From: Candidatus Magnetobacterium casense
Lineage (GTDB): Bacteria; Nitrospirota; Thermodesulfovibrionia; Thermodesulfovibrionales; Magnetobacteriaceae
Length of the DNA: 64,000 nt
Assembly (NCBI RefSeq): GCF_000714715.1
Contig: NZ_JMFO01000004.1
Coordinates: 124,001-188,000 of the forward strand
Direction: 5' to 3'
Every line of letters begins with the position of its first letter. The first letter of the stretch is position 1. A model generated the notes under the pieces. That model made no database searches. It was not told the DNA's origin and was given only the letters and a program-made list of their open reading frames with translations. Shown here piece by piece: positions 54,914-62,548 of the stretch. The position numbers and the translations under genes were made by a program.

Positions 54914-55279
54914 ATGGGCAAGACTATAATGACGGTGGATGACTCGGCAAGTATCAGACAGATGGTTAGTTTTACCCTCAAGGGAGCGGGGTATACCGTT
55001 GTTGAGGCCGTTGATGGTAAGGACGCACTGGTTAAGCTCGGTACAAACACGGTGCAGATGATTATAACCGACCTCAATATGCCCAACCTCGACGGCATAG
55101 GACTCATACGTGCCGTGAGGGCCAATCCGGCTTTTAAGTTCATACCAATAGTCATGCTCACCACGGAGTCGCAGGACACCAGGAAGCAGGAAGGCAAGTC
55201 CGCCGGGGCCACGGGCTGGATCGTCAAACCATTCAAGCCGGAACAACTCCTGGCGGTCATAAAGAAGGTGCTCGGATGA
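54914..55279 (+). CDS. cheY: CheY response regulator
   Basis: 121 residues. Single receiver domain: MTVDDS (Asp9/10), phospho-Asp53 (IITDLNMPNLDG), Thr in MLTTES, Lys in IVKPFKP. It carries the signal from CheA to the motor. AAGGAGG before the ATG. Overlaps cheA by 4 bp. Confidence 0.95.
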   Translation: MGKTIMTVDDSASIRQMVSFTLKGAGYTVVEAVDGKDALVKLGTNTVQMIITDLNMPNLDGIGLIRAVRANPAFKFIPIVMLTTESQDTRKQEGKSAGATGWIVKPFKPEQLLAVIKKVLG

Positions 55280-57408
55280 GCGACGAGGGACTTGATAAGG
55301 GCAGAGAGATATTCACGGAGGAGGCCAATGAGCTTCTAACCGAACTAGAGACGTCGTTACTGGAACTTGAGGAAACCCCCACGGACGAGGAGCTTATCGG
55401 GCGCGTGTTCAGGGCCATGCACACGATAAAAGGCTCCGGGGCAATGTTCGGCTTTGAGGACATCGCTCACTTCACCCACGAGGTTGAGACCGCCTTTGAT
55501 ATGGTCAGAACCGGCAAGATGCTCGTTACCAAGGAACTGATGGACCTCACCCTGCGCGCAAGAGACCAGATACGTGCCATGCTCGATGGCACCTCCGTCG
55601 ATGAGGCCGTATCAAATGAAATCATCGCCGCCCTGAGGGCACTGATGGTTGGCTCGGTTGTGGAGGCTGAGGAGCCTCAGGGAGAAGAGACCGATGAGCA
55701 GCAGAAGCCGCCCAGAGCAGAACTCAAAAAAGAGGAGGACGAGTCGGTAACCTACCGCATCCGTTTCAAGCCGCACAAGGAGCTGTTCCTGACGGGTTCA
55801 AATCCGCTGCTGATGCTTAACGAGCTGCGTGAACTGGGCAACTGCGTGGTTATTGCCCAGACTGACGCCGTCCCTGACCTCAGCGCCATTGACGCCGAGG
55901 CGTGCTACACCTCCTGGGATATAGTGCTGACCACCACCGCAGCCCAAAACGCCATAAAAGACGTCTTTATATTTGTACAGGACATCTGTGACCTGAGCGT
56001 TGAGGTCATAGAGGCAGACAGTCATATGTTGGAGGAGGAGAGGCACCTCAAACTCGGTGAAATACTGATATCACGCGGTGACGTCTCCCTGGCAGAGCTG
56101 CAGAAGGTACTGGGTAAGCAGAAGCGCGTCGGAGAGATACTCGTAGACTCCGGTATCGTTAAAGAGGACCAGATACAGTCGGCCCTGGTAGAGCAGCAAC
56201 ACATCAAGGAAGTCCGTCAGCAGCGTGCCAAGCAGGAGTCGATGGCCAGCATCCGGGTGCCATCGGAGAAGCTCGACGGCCTGGTAGACCTCGTCGGCGA
56301 ACTCGTTACCGTCCAGGCGCGTCTGACGCAGACCTCCGCCGCCTTTGGGGATTCCGTGCTGTCGCTGATAGCCGAAGAAGTAGAACGCATCACCTGGGAA
56401 CTCAGAGACAGAACCATGGGCATACGCATGATGCCTATTGGCGGAACCTTCAGCAAGTTCAAACGCCTGGTACGAGACCTCTCCAGCGAACTGGGCAAGG
56501 ATATCGTTATGACCACCGACGGCGCCGAAACCGAACTGGATAAGACCGTCATAGAAAAACTCAACGACCCGTTGGTTCACATCATCAGAAACAGCATCGA
56601 CCACGGAATCGAATCCCCCGAGGTACGCGTAAAGGCCGGTAAACCAAGACACGGCACCGTACACCTGGCCGCAGGACACTCCGGGGCAAACGTCGTGATC
56701 CAGATCGACGACGACGGCGCCGGACTTGACACGGAGGCAATACTCAACAAGGCCATCAAAAACGGCCTCATCACACCGGAGACCGAACTCTCTGAAAGGG
56801 AGATTTTTTCGCTAATCTTTGAGCCGGGCTTTTCCACCGCCAAGAACGTCACAAGCGTCTCGGGCAGGGGCGTGGGGATGGACGTCGTAAAGAAAAACAT
56901 AATGGCCCTCCGGGGCACCGTTGACATAAAGAGCAAAAAGGGCGTCGGTTCAAGCATAACGCTGAAACTGCCCCTCACCCTGGCCATCATAGACGGACTG
57001 CTGGTCAAGATCAGCGATGACTTTTATGTCATCCCCCTGTCGGTGGTGCATGAGTGTGTGGAGTTGACACGCGAGGACATCGAAAAGTCACACGGACGGC
57101 ATATCTCCTACGTTCGTGGGGCCATAGTGCCCTATATACGCCTGCGCGAGTACTTCATGCTCGATTCCCCGGTGCCGGAGGTGGAGCAGATAGTGATCAC
57201 GGAGGTGGATGACCAGAGGGTCGGCTTTGTTGTGGATTACGTGATCGGTGAGCATCAGACGGTTATCAAGTCCCTCGGAAAGCTGTATAAGACCATCGAA
57301 GGCGTCTCCGGGGCAACCATCCTGGGAGATGGCACCGTGGCGCTCATCGTCGATGCCCCCAAGCTCGTCAGTGCCGTGAAACTCGATGGCGTGGAGGCCG
57401 TTCAGTGA
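55276..57408 (+). CDS. cheA: Chemotaxis histidine kinase CheA
   Basis: 710 residues. P1 Hpt with His49 (FRAMHTIKGSG), a P2-like segment with two extra domains in the linker (about 150-330), P3 dimerisation (IRVPSEKLDGLVDLVGELVTVQARL), P4 ATPase (DHGIESPEVR, DDGAGLD, GRGVGMDVVKKNI, GVGSSITLKLPLTLAI) and P5 CheW-like domain at 570-705. Residues about 265-315 repeat LGEILISRGDVSLAELQKVL and VGEILVDSGIVKEDQIQSAL, the pattern of MshEN/GspE N-terminal c-di-GMP-binding-like domains, which CheA does not usually carry. Coupled to cheY. Confidence 0.95.
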   Translation: MSDEGLDKGREIFTEEANELLTELETSLLELEETPTDEELIGRVFRAMHTIKGSGAMFGFEDIAHFTHEVETAFDMVRTGKMLVTKELMDLTLRARDQIRAMLDGTSVDEAVSNEIIAALRALMVGSVVEAEEPQGEETDEQQKPPRAELKKEEDESVTYRIRFKPHKELFLTGSNPLLMLNELRELGNCVVIAQTDAVPDLSAIDAEACYTSWDIVLTTTAAQNAIKDVFIFVQDICDLSVEVIEADSHMLEEERHLKLGEILISRGDVSLAELQKVLGKQKRVGEILVDSGIVKEDQIQSALVEQQHIKEVRQQRAKQESMASIRVPSEKLDGLVDLVGELVTVQARLTQTSAAFGDSVLSLIAEEVERITWELRDRTMGIRMMPIGGTFSKFKRLVRDLSSELGKDIVMTTDGAETELDKTVIEKLNDPLVHIIRNSIDHGIESPEVRVKAGKPRHGTVHLAAGHSGANVVIQIDDDGAGLDTEAILNKAIKNGLITPETELSEREIFSLIFEPGFSTAKNVTSVSGRGVGMDVVKKNIMALRGTVDIKSKKGVGSSITLKLPLTLAIIDGLLVKISDDFYVIPLSVVHECVELTREDIEKSHGRHISYVRGAIVPYIRLREYFMLDSPVPEVEQIVITEVDDQRVGFVVDYVIGEHQTVIKSLGKLYKTIEGVSGATILGDGTVALIVDAPKLVSAVKLDGVEAVQ

Positions 57409-57446
57409 GTCTATGACATAGATAATTTGTATAAGGAGGCTGAGAC

Positions 57447-57668
57447 ATGTCTGCAACAATAAAGGCCAAGTATTTTCAGGGTGGATTTATCCCCTTGGAG
57501 AAGGTTGAGTTTCAGGATAATGAGGAATTGATTATCATGTCAAGGGCTGAATATCTTGAACTCCTGGAAGATCTAGAAGACCTTGCCGCTATTGAGCAGA
57601 GAAAAGACGATCCTCTGCTATCCATGGAGGAAGCAGAAAGGCAATTAAAGCCTGATGGCCTGCTATAA
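57447..57668 (+). CDS. AF2212/DUF104-like antitoxin, no intact toxin adjacent
   Basis: 73 residues: MSATIKAKYFQGGFIPLEKVEFQDNEEL is the DUF104 (AF2212-like) start, followed by an acidic C-terminal tail (LLEDLEDLAAIEQRKDDPLL). AAGGAGG precedes ATG. Immediately after, a short frame (57653 onward, MACYKILRNDLQG) looks like the beginning of a RelE-type toxin that stops after 17 codons, so the toxin appears lost. Confidence 0.7.
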   Translation: MSATIKAKYFQGGFIPLEKVEFQDNEELIIMSRAEYLELLEDLEDLAAIEQRKDDPLLSMEEAERQLKPDGLL

Positions 57669-57768
57669 AATCTTACGAAATGATTTACAAGGTTTACTTA
57701 CAGGATAAAACAATAGTTATATACAAATCATGTTAAAATTAATGTACCGTTAAACAAAAGGAGGTAAC

Positions 57769-58044
57769 ATGGCCGTAGAGACAGTACAAGAGCAAATGCA
57801 AGAACAAGAACAAGAGCAAGAAGAAGATATAGATTTTCTACAGATCAAGGGATATATAACGGACAGTCAAGGAAATAAGATATCCGCCATTGTTGACATT
57901 GAGGAGTTAAGACGTGTAGGGGAATTGATAGAGTATCATTACTGTATGAGGATACTGGCGGAGAGAAAAGACGAACCCACCTATGATTTTGAGGAGTATA
58001 GTGAAAAAAGGAGGGCGGAATTTAATGCACAAACTGATACATAG
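57769..58044 (+). CDS. RelB-like antitoxin of a RelBE-type module
   Basis: 91 residues. An N-terminal Glu/Gln-rich repeat (QEQMQEQEQEQEE) is followed by LQIKGYITDSQGNKISAIVDIEELRRVGELIEYHYCM and an acidic C-terminus. This matches Phd/YefM-like antitoxins with a degenerate beginning. AAAGGAGG is upstream of ATG. Overlaps the toxin by 20 bp. Confidence 0.7.
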   Translation: MAVETVQEQMQEQEQEQEEDIDFLQIKGYITDSQGNKISAIVDIEELRRVGELIEYHYCMRILAERKDEPTYDFEEYSEKRRAEFNAQTDT

Positions 58045-58276
58045 CTCCGGTGCTGAAAGAGATATACAACGTTTAGAATATCAGACATTCTTGCGGATAG
58101 ATGATGCCATACATGCCTTGAAAGAAAACCCATTCCCCTATCCACAATCAAAGAAGCTGGTGGCATCAAAGATACGGCGATTACGTGTTGGTGATTACAG
58201 GATTTTTTATACGGTTGATGATGACGACAAGGTCGTAACCATATTACACGTCTATCACAGAAAAGACGCATATTAG
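58025..58276 (+). CDS. RelE/ParE-superfamily toxin
   Basis: 83 residues from ATG 58025 (AAAGGAGG 11-17 bp upstream, inside the antitoxin gene). MHKLIHSSGAERDIQRLE, then LKENPFPYPQSKKLVASKIRRLRVGDYRIFYTVDDDDKVVTILHVYHRKDAY: the RLRVGDYRIFY core and HRKDAY end are those of RelE/ParE toxins that cleave ribosome-bound mRNA or inhibit gyrase. Likely intact. Confidence 0.85.
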   Translation: MHKLIHSSGAERDIQRLEYQTFLRIDDAIHALKENPFPYPQSKKLVASKIRRLRVGDYRIFYTVDDDDKVVTILHVYHRKDAY

Positions 58277-58324
58277 TCTTAAATATGTTACAATAAACAA
58301 ATAATCTACACAGGAGGTAAGACG

Positions 58325-58849
58325 ATGGCTGTAGCCAGTATCACAGAGACAATGCAGTACCTAACCTTTAAGCTGGCAGAGGAGGTGTTTGCCCTTGACA
58401 TCACCAAGGTGAGGGAGGTGCTTGAGTTCAGCAGCGTGACCAAGATACCACGGACGCCGGGGTTTATGCGCGGGGTTATCAATCTGCGCGGCAGTGTGGT
58501 GCCGGTGATAGACATGCGACTAAAGTTTGGCATGACCCAGACGCAGAAGTCTGTCAACACCTGCGTGATAATCGTGGAGATAACCCTTGGCGCTGAAAAA
58601 ACGGTACTTGGCGCCCTGGTAGACTCCGTGCAGGAGGTCATTGAGCTTGAACCCGAAAAGATAGAGTCCCCTCCCAACATCGGTATGCACATGAGCACGG
58701 ATTTTATCAAGGGGATGGGCAAGCGCGACGACGTCTTTATAATCATCCTCGATATTGACAGGATTTTTACGCTCGAGGAACTATCGGAGTTCCACAGTGC
58801 AGGCAAGGCATTGTCTGACCAGGATCGCCACGGAGCGTCAAACAACTAA
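58325..58849 (+). CDS. cheW: CheW coupling protein
   Basis: 174 residues. Two five-stranded SH3-like barrels with VFALDITKVREVLEFSSVTKIP, GFMRGVINLRGSVVPVIDMRLKFG, GALVDSVQEVIELEPEKIE and FIKGMGKRDDVFIIILDIDRIFT. Bridges chemoreceptors to CheA. AGGAGGT before ATG. Followed 9 bp later by cheR. Confidence 0.95.
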   Translation: MAVASITETMQYLTFKLAEEVFALDITKVREVLEFSSVTKIPRTPGFMRGVINLRGSVVPVIDMRLKFGMTQTQKSVNTCVIIVEITLGAEKTVLGALVDSVQEVIELEPEKIESPPNIGMHMSTDFIKGMGKRDDVFIIILDIDRIFTLEELSEFHSAGKALSDQDRHGASNN

Positions 58850-58857
58850 GGAGAGCA

Positions 58858-59733
58858 ATGGTAGAAGAGGTACAAGACGATATACGTTTTTTAAAGGCAT
58901 CGCTGTCGGAGAAGGACTTCCAGCGCCTGAGTCATTTCGTTCACACGGAGGTGGGCATCAAGATGCCTCCGGCAAAAAAGACTATGTTGGAGGCCCGTCT
59001 ACAGCGCAGACTACGTTCCCTGCAGATGAGGAGCTTTACCGATTACCTGAATTTTGTCTTCAGCCCCGCAGGCTTTGAGAGTGAACTCGTACATCTTATT
59101 GACGCTATAACGACAAACAAGACCGACTTCTTCAGGGAGCCTCAGCACTTTGAATACCTCGTCAACAAGGCACTGCCGGAACTGATGAGGACACAAGGGG
59201 CCGGTATCAGACGTAAACTGATGGTCTGGAGTGCCGGCTGTTCCACCGGAGAAGAACCCTACACGATGGCAATGGTACTGAGCGAGTTCAGCGAAAAAAA
59301 TGATACCGATTTTATGATTATCGCCACCGATATATCCACCAAGGTGCTGGATAAGGCCAAATCCGCCATATACGAGGAAGAACGGGTCATTCCGGTACCC
59401 AATAACCTCAAGAAAAAATACCTCCTGCGCAGCAAGGACAAGAGCAAGGGGTTGGTGCGGATCGTACCCGAATTGCGCGAACTTATCAAGTTCAGACGCC
59501 TCAATTTCATGGATTCCGACTTCGGATTCCGCGAGACAATGGACGTGATATTCTGCCGGAACGTCGTGATCTATTTCGATAAAAAAACGCAGGAACAGTT
59601 GTTGAATCGCTTTGCCAGATATCTGGCACGTGGCGGATATCTGTTTATGGGACACTCGGAGACATTAAACGGGCTTAACGTACCATTTGTCCAGGTGGCG
59701 CCAACCATCTATCGACTACCTCATGGGCGTTGA
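58858..59733 (+). CDS. cheR: CheR chemoreceptor methyltransferase
   Basis: 291 residues. N-terminal helical domain, then the SAM-binding Rossmann domain with VWSAGCSTGEEPYTMAMVL, IATDIS, and NFMDSDFGFRETMDVIFCRNVVIYFD; C-terminal FMGHSETL. Methylates glutamates of the receptor. Overlaps cheD by 11 bp. Confidence 0.95.
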   Translation: MVEEVQDDIRFLKASLSEKDFQRLSHFVHTEVGIKMPPAKKTMLEARLQRRLRSLQMRSFTDYLNFVFSPAGFESELVHLIDAITTNKTDFFREPQHFEYLVNKALPELMRTQGAGIRRKLMVWSAGCSTGEEPYTMAMVLSEFSEKNDTDFMIIATDISTKVLDKAKSAIYEEERVIPVPNNLKKKYLLRSKDKSKGLVRIVPELRELIKFRRLNFMDSDFGFRETMDVIFCRNVVIYFDKKTQEQLLNRFARYLARGGYLFMGHSETLNGLNVPFVQVAPTIYRLPHGR

Positions 59734-60289
59734 TGAGTGCGAGGGCTTGCCGGAGAGGCCACTACGGGAGGGACTGCAACTGCCAGGACTATCCGGTCAA
59801 TCCGGCCTGTCGCTGGTGTATCTCAATCCCGGGCAGGTGCTTATGACCGACAAACCAACGATTGTCTCGACGGTATTGGGTTCGTGTGTGTCGGTGACCA
59901 TGTTTCATGCGACCAGGTCCTATGGGGCCATATGTCATGGCATGTTGCCAGATTGTAATGGTAGGGATTGCTACGATTGTGCTGAGAAACTCAAATACGT
60001 TGACTGTTGCGTGACGCACATGGCCAGACACTTTGAGAGGGTTGGCATCGGTCTCAGGGGGCTTGATGTAAAGCTCTTTGGTGGGGCTGAAGTCCTGCCG
60101 TGTGGGAGCAAGGGCAGGAGACGAGACAGCGTCGGTAAACAGAACATCGAAGCGGCACACAAAATACTATCACAGTTGGGACTGACTCCTTCGGTTACGG
60201 ATACGGGAGGTGCAAACGGGCGTAAGATACTGTTTTACACCCACAGTGGCGATGTATATTTAAAGCGTCTAAGACGGCAGATTTTATGA
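59723..60289 (+). CDS. cheD: CheD receptor glutamine deamidase
   Basis: 188 residues from ATG 59723, chosen over a frame from 59687 that lies within cheR. Catalytic Cys55 and His72 lie in VLGSCVSVTMF and GAICHGMLP, with Thr in the conserved fold; KLFGGAEVL and DTGGANGRKILFYTHSGDVYLK are typical. Deamidates receptor Gln to Glu and may interact with CheC. An extra Cys-rich patch (CNGRDCYDCAEKLKYVDCC, about 78-97) is unusual. Confidence 0.9.
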   Translation: MGVDECEGLPERPLREGLQLPGLSGQSGLSLVYLNPGQVLMTDKPTIVSTVLGSCVSVTMFHATRSYGAICHGMLPDCNGRDCYDCAEKLKYVDCCVTHMARHFERVGIGLRGLDVKLFGGAEVLPCGSKGRRRDSVGKQNIEAAHKILSQLGLTPSVTDTGGANGRKILFYTHSGDVYLKRLRRQIL

Positions 60290-60332
60290 TTGACATTCAT
60301 AATAAATTTTTAGCGAGGTCTTTAAAGAAATT

Positions 60333-61394
60333 ATGAAAAAGATAAGAGTACTTATCGTGGATGACTCGGCGGTGGTGAGGCAGACGCTATCGGATATCCT
60401 GTCATCCGACCCGATGATCGAGGTCATGGCCACTGCCTCCGACCCCTTTGTGGCAGCCAAGAGGATACAGGACGAGGTGCCAGACGTTATAACACTTGAC
60501 GTTGAGATGCCACGCATGGATGGCATCACATTCCTGAAAAAACTGATGACTCAGCATCCCATCCCCGTAGTGATGTGTTCATCGTTGACCGACAAGGGTT
60601 CGGAGACCGCACTCAAGGCCATGGAGTACGGGGCAGTGGAGATAATCAACAAGCCCAGGCTTGGTACCAAGCAGTTTCTTGAGGAGTCCCGTGTGACGAT
60701 ATGCGATATAGTCAAGGCTGCTGCCAATGCCCGCCTCAGGCGTCCGATGCCGGAACACAAGGTGGCGCCAAAACTCACGGCTGATGCCATGCTGCCCAAA
60801 CCCCCGTCAAATGCCATGATACAGACCACGGAGAAGATCATCATCGTGGGGGCGTCCACGGGCGGGACGGAGGCGCTGAGGGTCTTTCTGGAGGAGTTCC
60901 CCGTTGACTGTCCGGGGATCGTTATAGTGCAACACATGCCGGAGCACTTCACTGCCGCCTTTGCAAAGCGTCTTGACGGCATATGCCGGATATCCATAAA
61001 GGAAGCGGCTGATAACGACTCAGTTGTCAGGGGCAGGGCGCTCATCGCCCCCGGTAACAAGCACACGCTGCTCAAGCGCAGTGGGGCACGGTACTTTGTT
61101 GAGGTCAAGGATGGTCCGCTGGTGAGTCGTCATCGGCCATCGGTTGATGTGCTCTTTCGTTCGGCGGCCAGGTATGCCGGCAAAAACGCCGTGGGTGTGA
61201 TCATGACCGGCATGGGCGATGACGGCGCCCGCGGAATGCTCGAAATGAAAGAGTCAGGCTCTTACACCATCGCACAGGATGAGGCCTCGTGTGTCGTCTT
61301 TGGAATGCCAAACGAAGCCATCAAACGCAACGCCGTTGACAAGATTCTCCCGCTGGATAGAATCACCAGAGAAGTCATGAGGCTCTGCGATTGA
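60333..61394 (+). CDS. cheB: CheB protein-glutamate methylesterase
   Basis: 353 residues. Receiver 1-120 with Asp56 ([11 protein letters not shown]), linker, methylesterase with catalytic Ser175 ([10 protein letters not shown]), His201 (QHMPEHF) and Asp297 ([11 protein letters not shown]). Demethylates chemoreceptors; activated by CheA phosphorylation. Last gene of the chemotaxis operon; no ribosome site better than a weak AGG at about 60315 is seen. Confidence 0.95.
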   Translation: MKKIRVLIVDDSAVVRQTLSDILSSDPMIEVMATASDPFVAAKRIQDEVPDVITLDVEMPRMDGITFLKKLMTQHPIPVVMCSSLTDKGSETALKAMEYGAVEIINKPRLGTKQFLEESRVTICDIVKAAANARLRRPMPEHKVAPKLTADAMLPKPPSNAMIQTTEKIIIVGASTGGTEALRVFLEEFPVDCPGIVIVQHMPEHFTAAFAKRLDGICRISIKEAADNDSVVRGRALIAPGNKHTLLKRSGARYFVEVKDGPLVSRHRPSVDVLFRSAARYAGKNAVGVIMTGMGDDGARGMLEMKESGSYTIAQDEASCVVFGMPNEAIKRNAVDKILPLDRITREVMRLCD

Positions 61395-61496
61395 CCTTCA
61401 GGTTTATTCATCCCGGAGGAAATGGTCAGGACGATAAGCAGAAGAGTATAAGTAGCTATAACAACAGAAGAAAAGAAGGAGGGTGGCTCCGCCCCC

Positions 61497-61587
61497 TCCT
61501 CAGACCTCCCCCGCAAGGGGACCAGTCCCCTTGACCCCATAAAAATGCCACGTCTGTTGTATTTAATCCAATCGAAATCTGCTATAA
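61497..61587. repeat. Dispersed repeat (inverted copy)
   Basis: GGGAACCC-like G/C hairpins (61500-61535, GCAAGGGGACCAGTCCCCTT), then TTGACCCCATAAAAATGCC and AATCCAATCGAAATCTGCTATA. It is the reverse of the elements at 33724-33812. On the cheB side the hairpin may terminate the che operon. 61395-61729 otherwise carries a solo MITE-like end at 61686. Confidence 0.6.
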
Positions 61588-61729
61588 ACTTGGCGATTGA
61601 CAACATTTTGCGTTTATGTTATCGTAAAAGCTAAAGATGAAAAGTACAAACGTATAATTCAAGATAACAAGGATTAGTCTGGAAGTTTTGCAAGAGGTTC
61701 TGACGTATAAAACTAATAAAGGAGGAGTC

Positions 61730-62548
61730 ATGAAACAGACGCTGCTAAGTATCTTTTTGTCATTGGCAATAATATCGGGGATAAGCACTCGCTGTTTGGG
61801 CGTTGAAACGCTCGTAATAGAGGGAACGGGTGATAGTCAGGATTTGCTGAGGGTTTTGGCAAAGGCATACGAAAAAAGCCACCGTGGTACAAAAATTGAG
61901 ATACCCGATAGTGTTGGCACCACTGGCGGTATAAAACTTACAGCCGAGGGAAAGTGCGTAATGGGAAGAACGGCACGTAAATTGAGAGACAAGGAGAAAG
62001 CGTACAACCTCAACTACAAGGAATTTGCATATAGCCCCGTTGTTTTTATAGCAAACCTCGACAACAAAAAACCTGATAATCTTAGCACGGAGCAAATTAT
62101 AGACATATTCTCAGGAAAAATTACCTCATGGGAGGAATTGGGCGGTCAGGGGCAACAGATATATGTCGTTAACAGACAAGAGGGAGACTCGGGAAGGGAT
62201 GTGTTGGAGCAAAACATGGCCGGTTTTAAGGATATAAAAAAACTTGCCGGCAAAACAGTATACACCACGCCTGAATCTGTTGATATATTAAAACAATATA
62301 AGAACACCATTGGATATGTGCACATTTCCATGGTATTAAACTCCGGCTTGACAGTCTTGAAAGTAGACGGTATCTATCCTTCAGTCAAGGATGTTCAAAA
62401 CGGCAGTTATAAATTAATGTCGCCATTTGGACTTGTATGGAAAGGGGAACTTACCGGCCTTGCAAGAGATTTCATGGATTTTCTTTTTACTAAAGAAGCT
62501 CAGACAATTATAATTAAAAACGGAACTGTCCCGGCTAAAACACAATAA
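61730..62548 (+). CDS. PstS-like periplasmic substrate-binding protein
   Basis: 272 residues. Start at ATG 61730 (AAAGGAGG upstream). Signal peptide to about residue 22-26 (hydrophobic LLSIFLSLAIISGI, then Cys-Leu-Gly), then a phosphate-binding-like fold: VIEGTGDSQDLLRVLAKAYE, GTTGGIKLTAEGKCVMGRTAR, YSPVVFIANLD, IIDIFSGKITSWEELGG, VVNRQEGDSGRDVLEQNM, FTKEAQTIIIKNG. This is the PBP-like domain_2 branch, which binds phosphate or related oxyanions. The next gene (sensor kinase) starts on the last base of its stop, so the pair likely works as binding protein plus sensor. Confidence 0.85.
   Translation: MKQTLLSIFLSLAIISGISTRCLGVETLVIEGTGDSQDLLRVLAKAYEKSHRGTKIEIPDSVGTTGGIKLTAEGKCVMGRTARKLRDKEKAYNLNYKEFAYSPVVFIANLDNKKPDNLSTEQIIDIFSGKITSWEELGGQGQQIYVVNRQEGDSGRDVLEQNMAGFKDIKKLAGKTVYTTPESVDILKQYKNTIGYVHISMVLNSGLTVLKVDGIYPSVKDVQNGSYKLMSPFGLVWKGELTGLARDFMDFLFTKEAQTIIIKNGTVPAKTQ

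Noticed and set aside
57653-57720. Short RelE-like start after the DUF104-type antitoxin (MACYKILRNDLQG)
   Set aside because: Only 17 codons before a stop; too short to call a gene, so noted only in the antitoxin entry.
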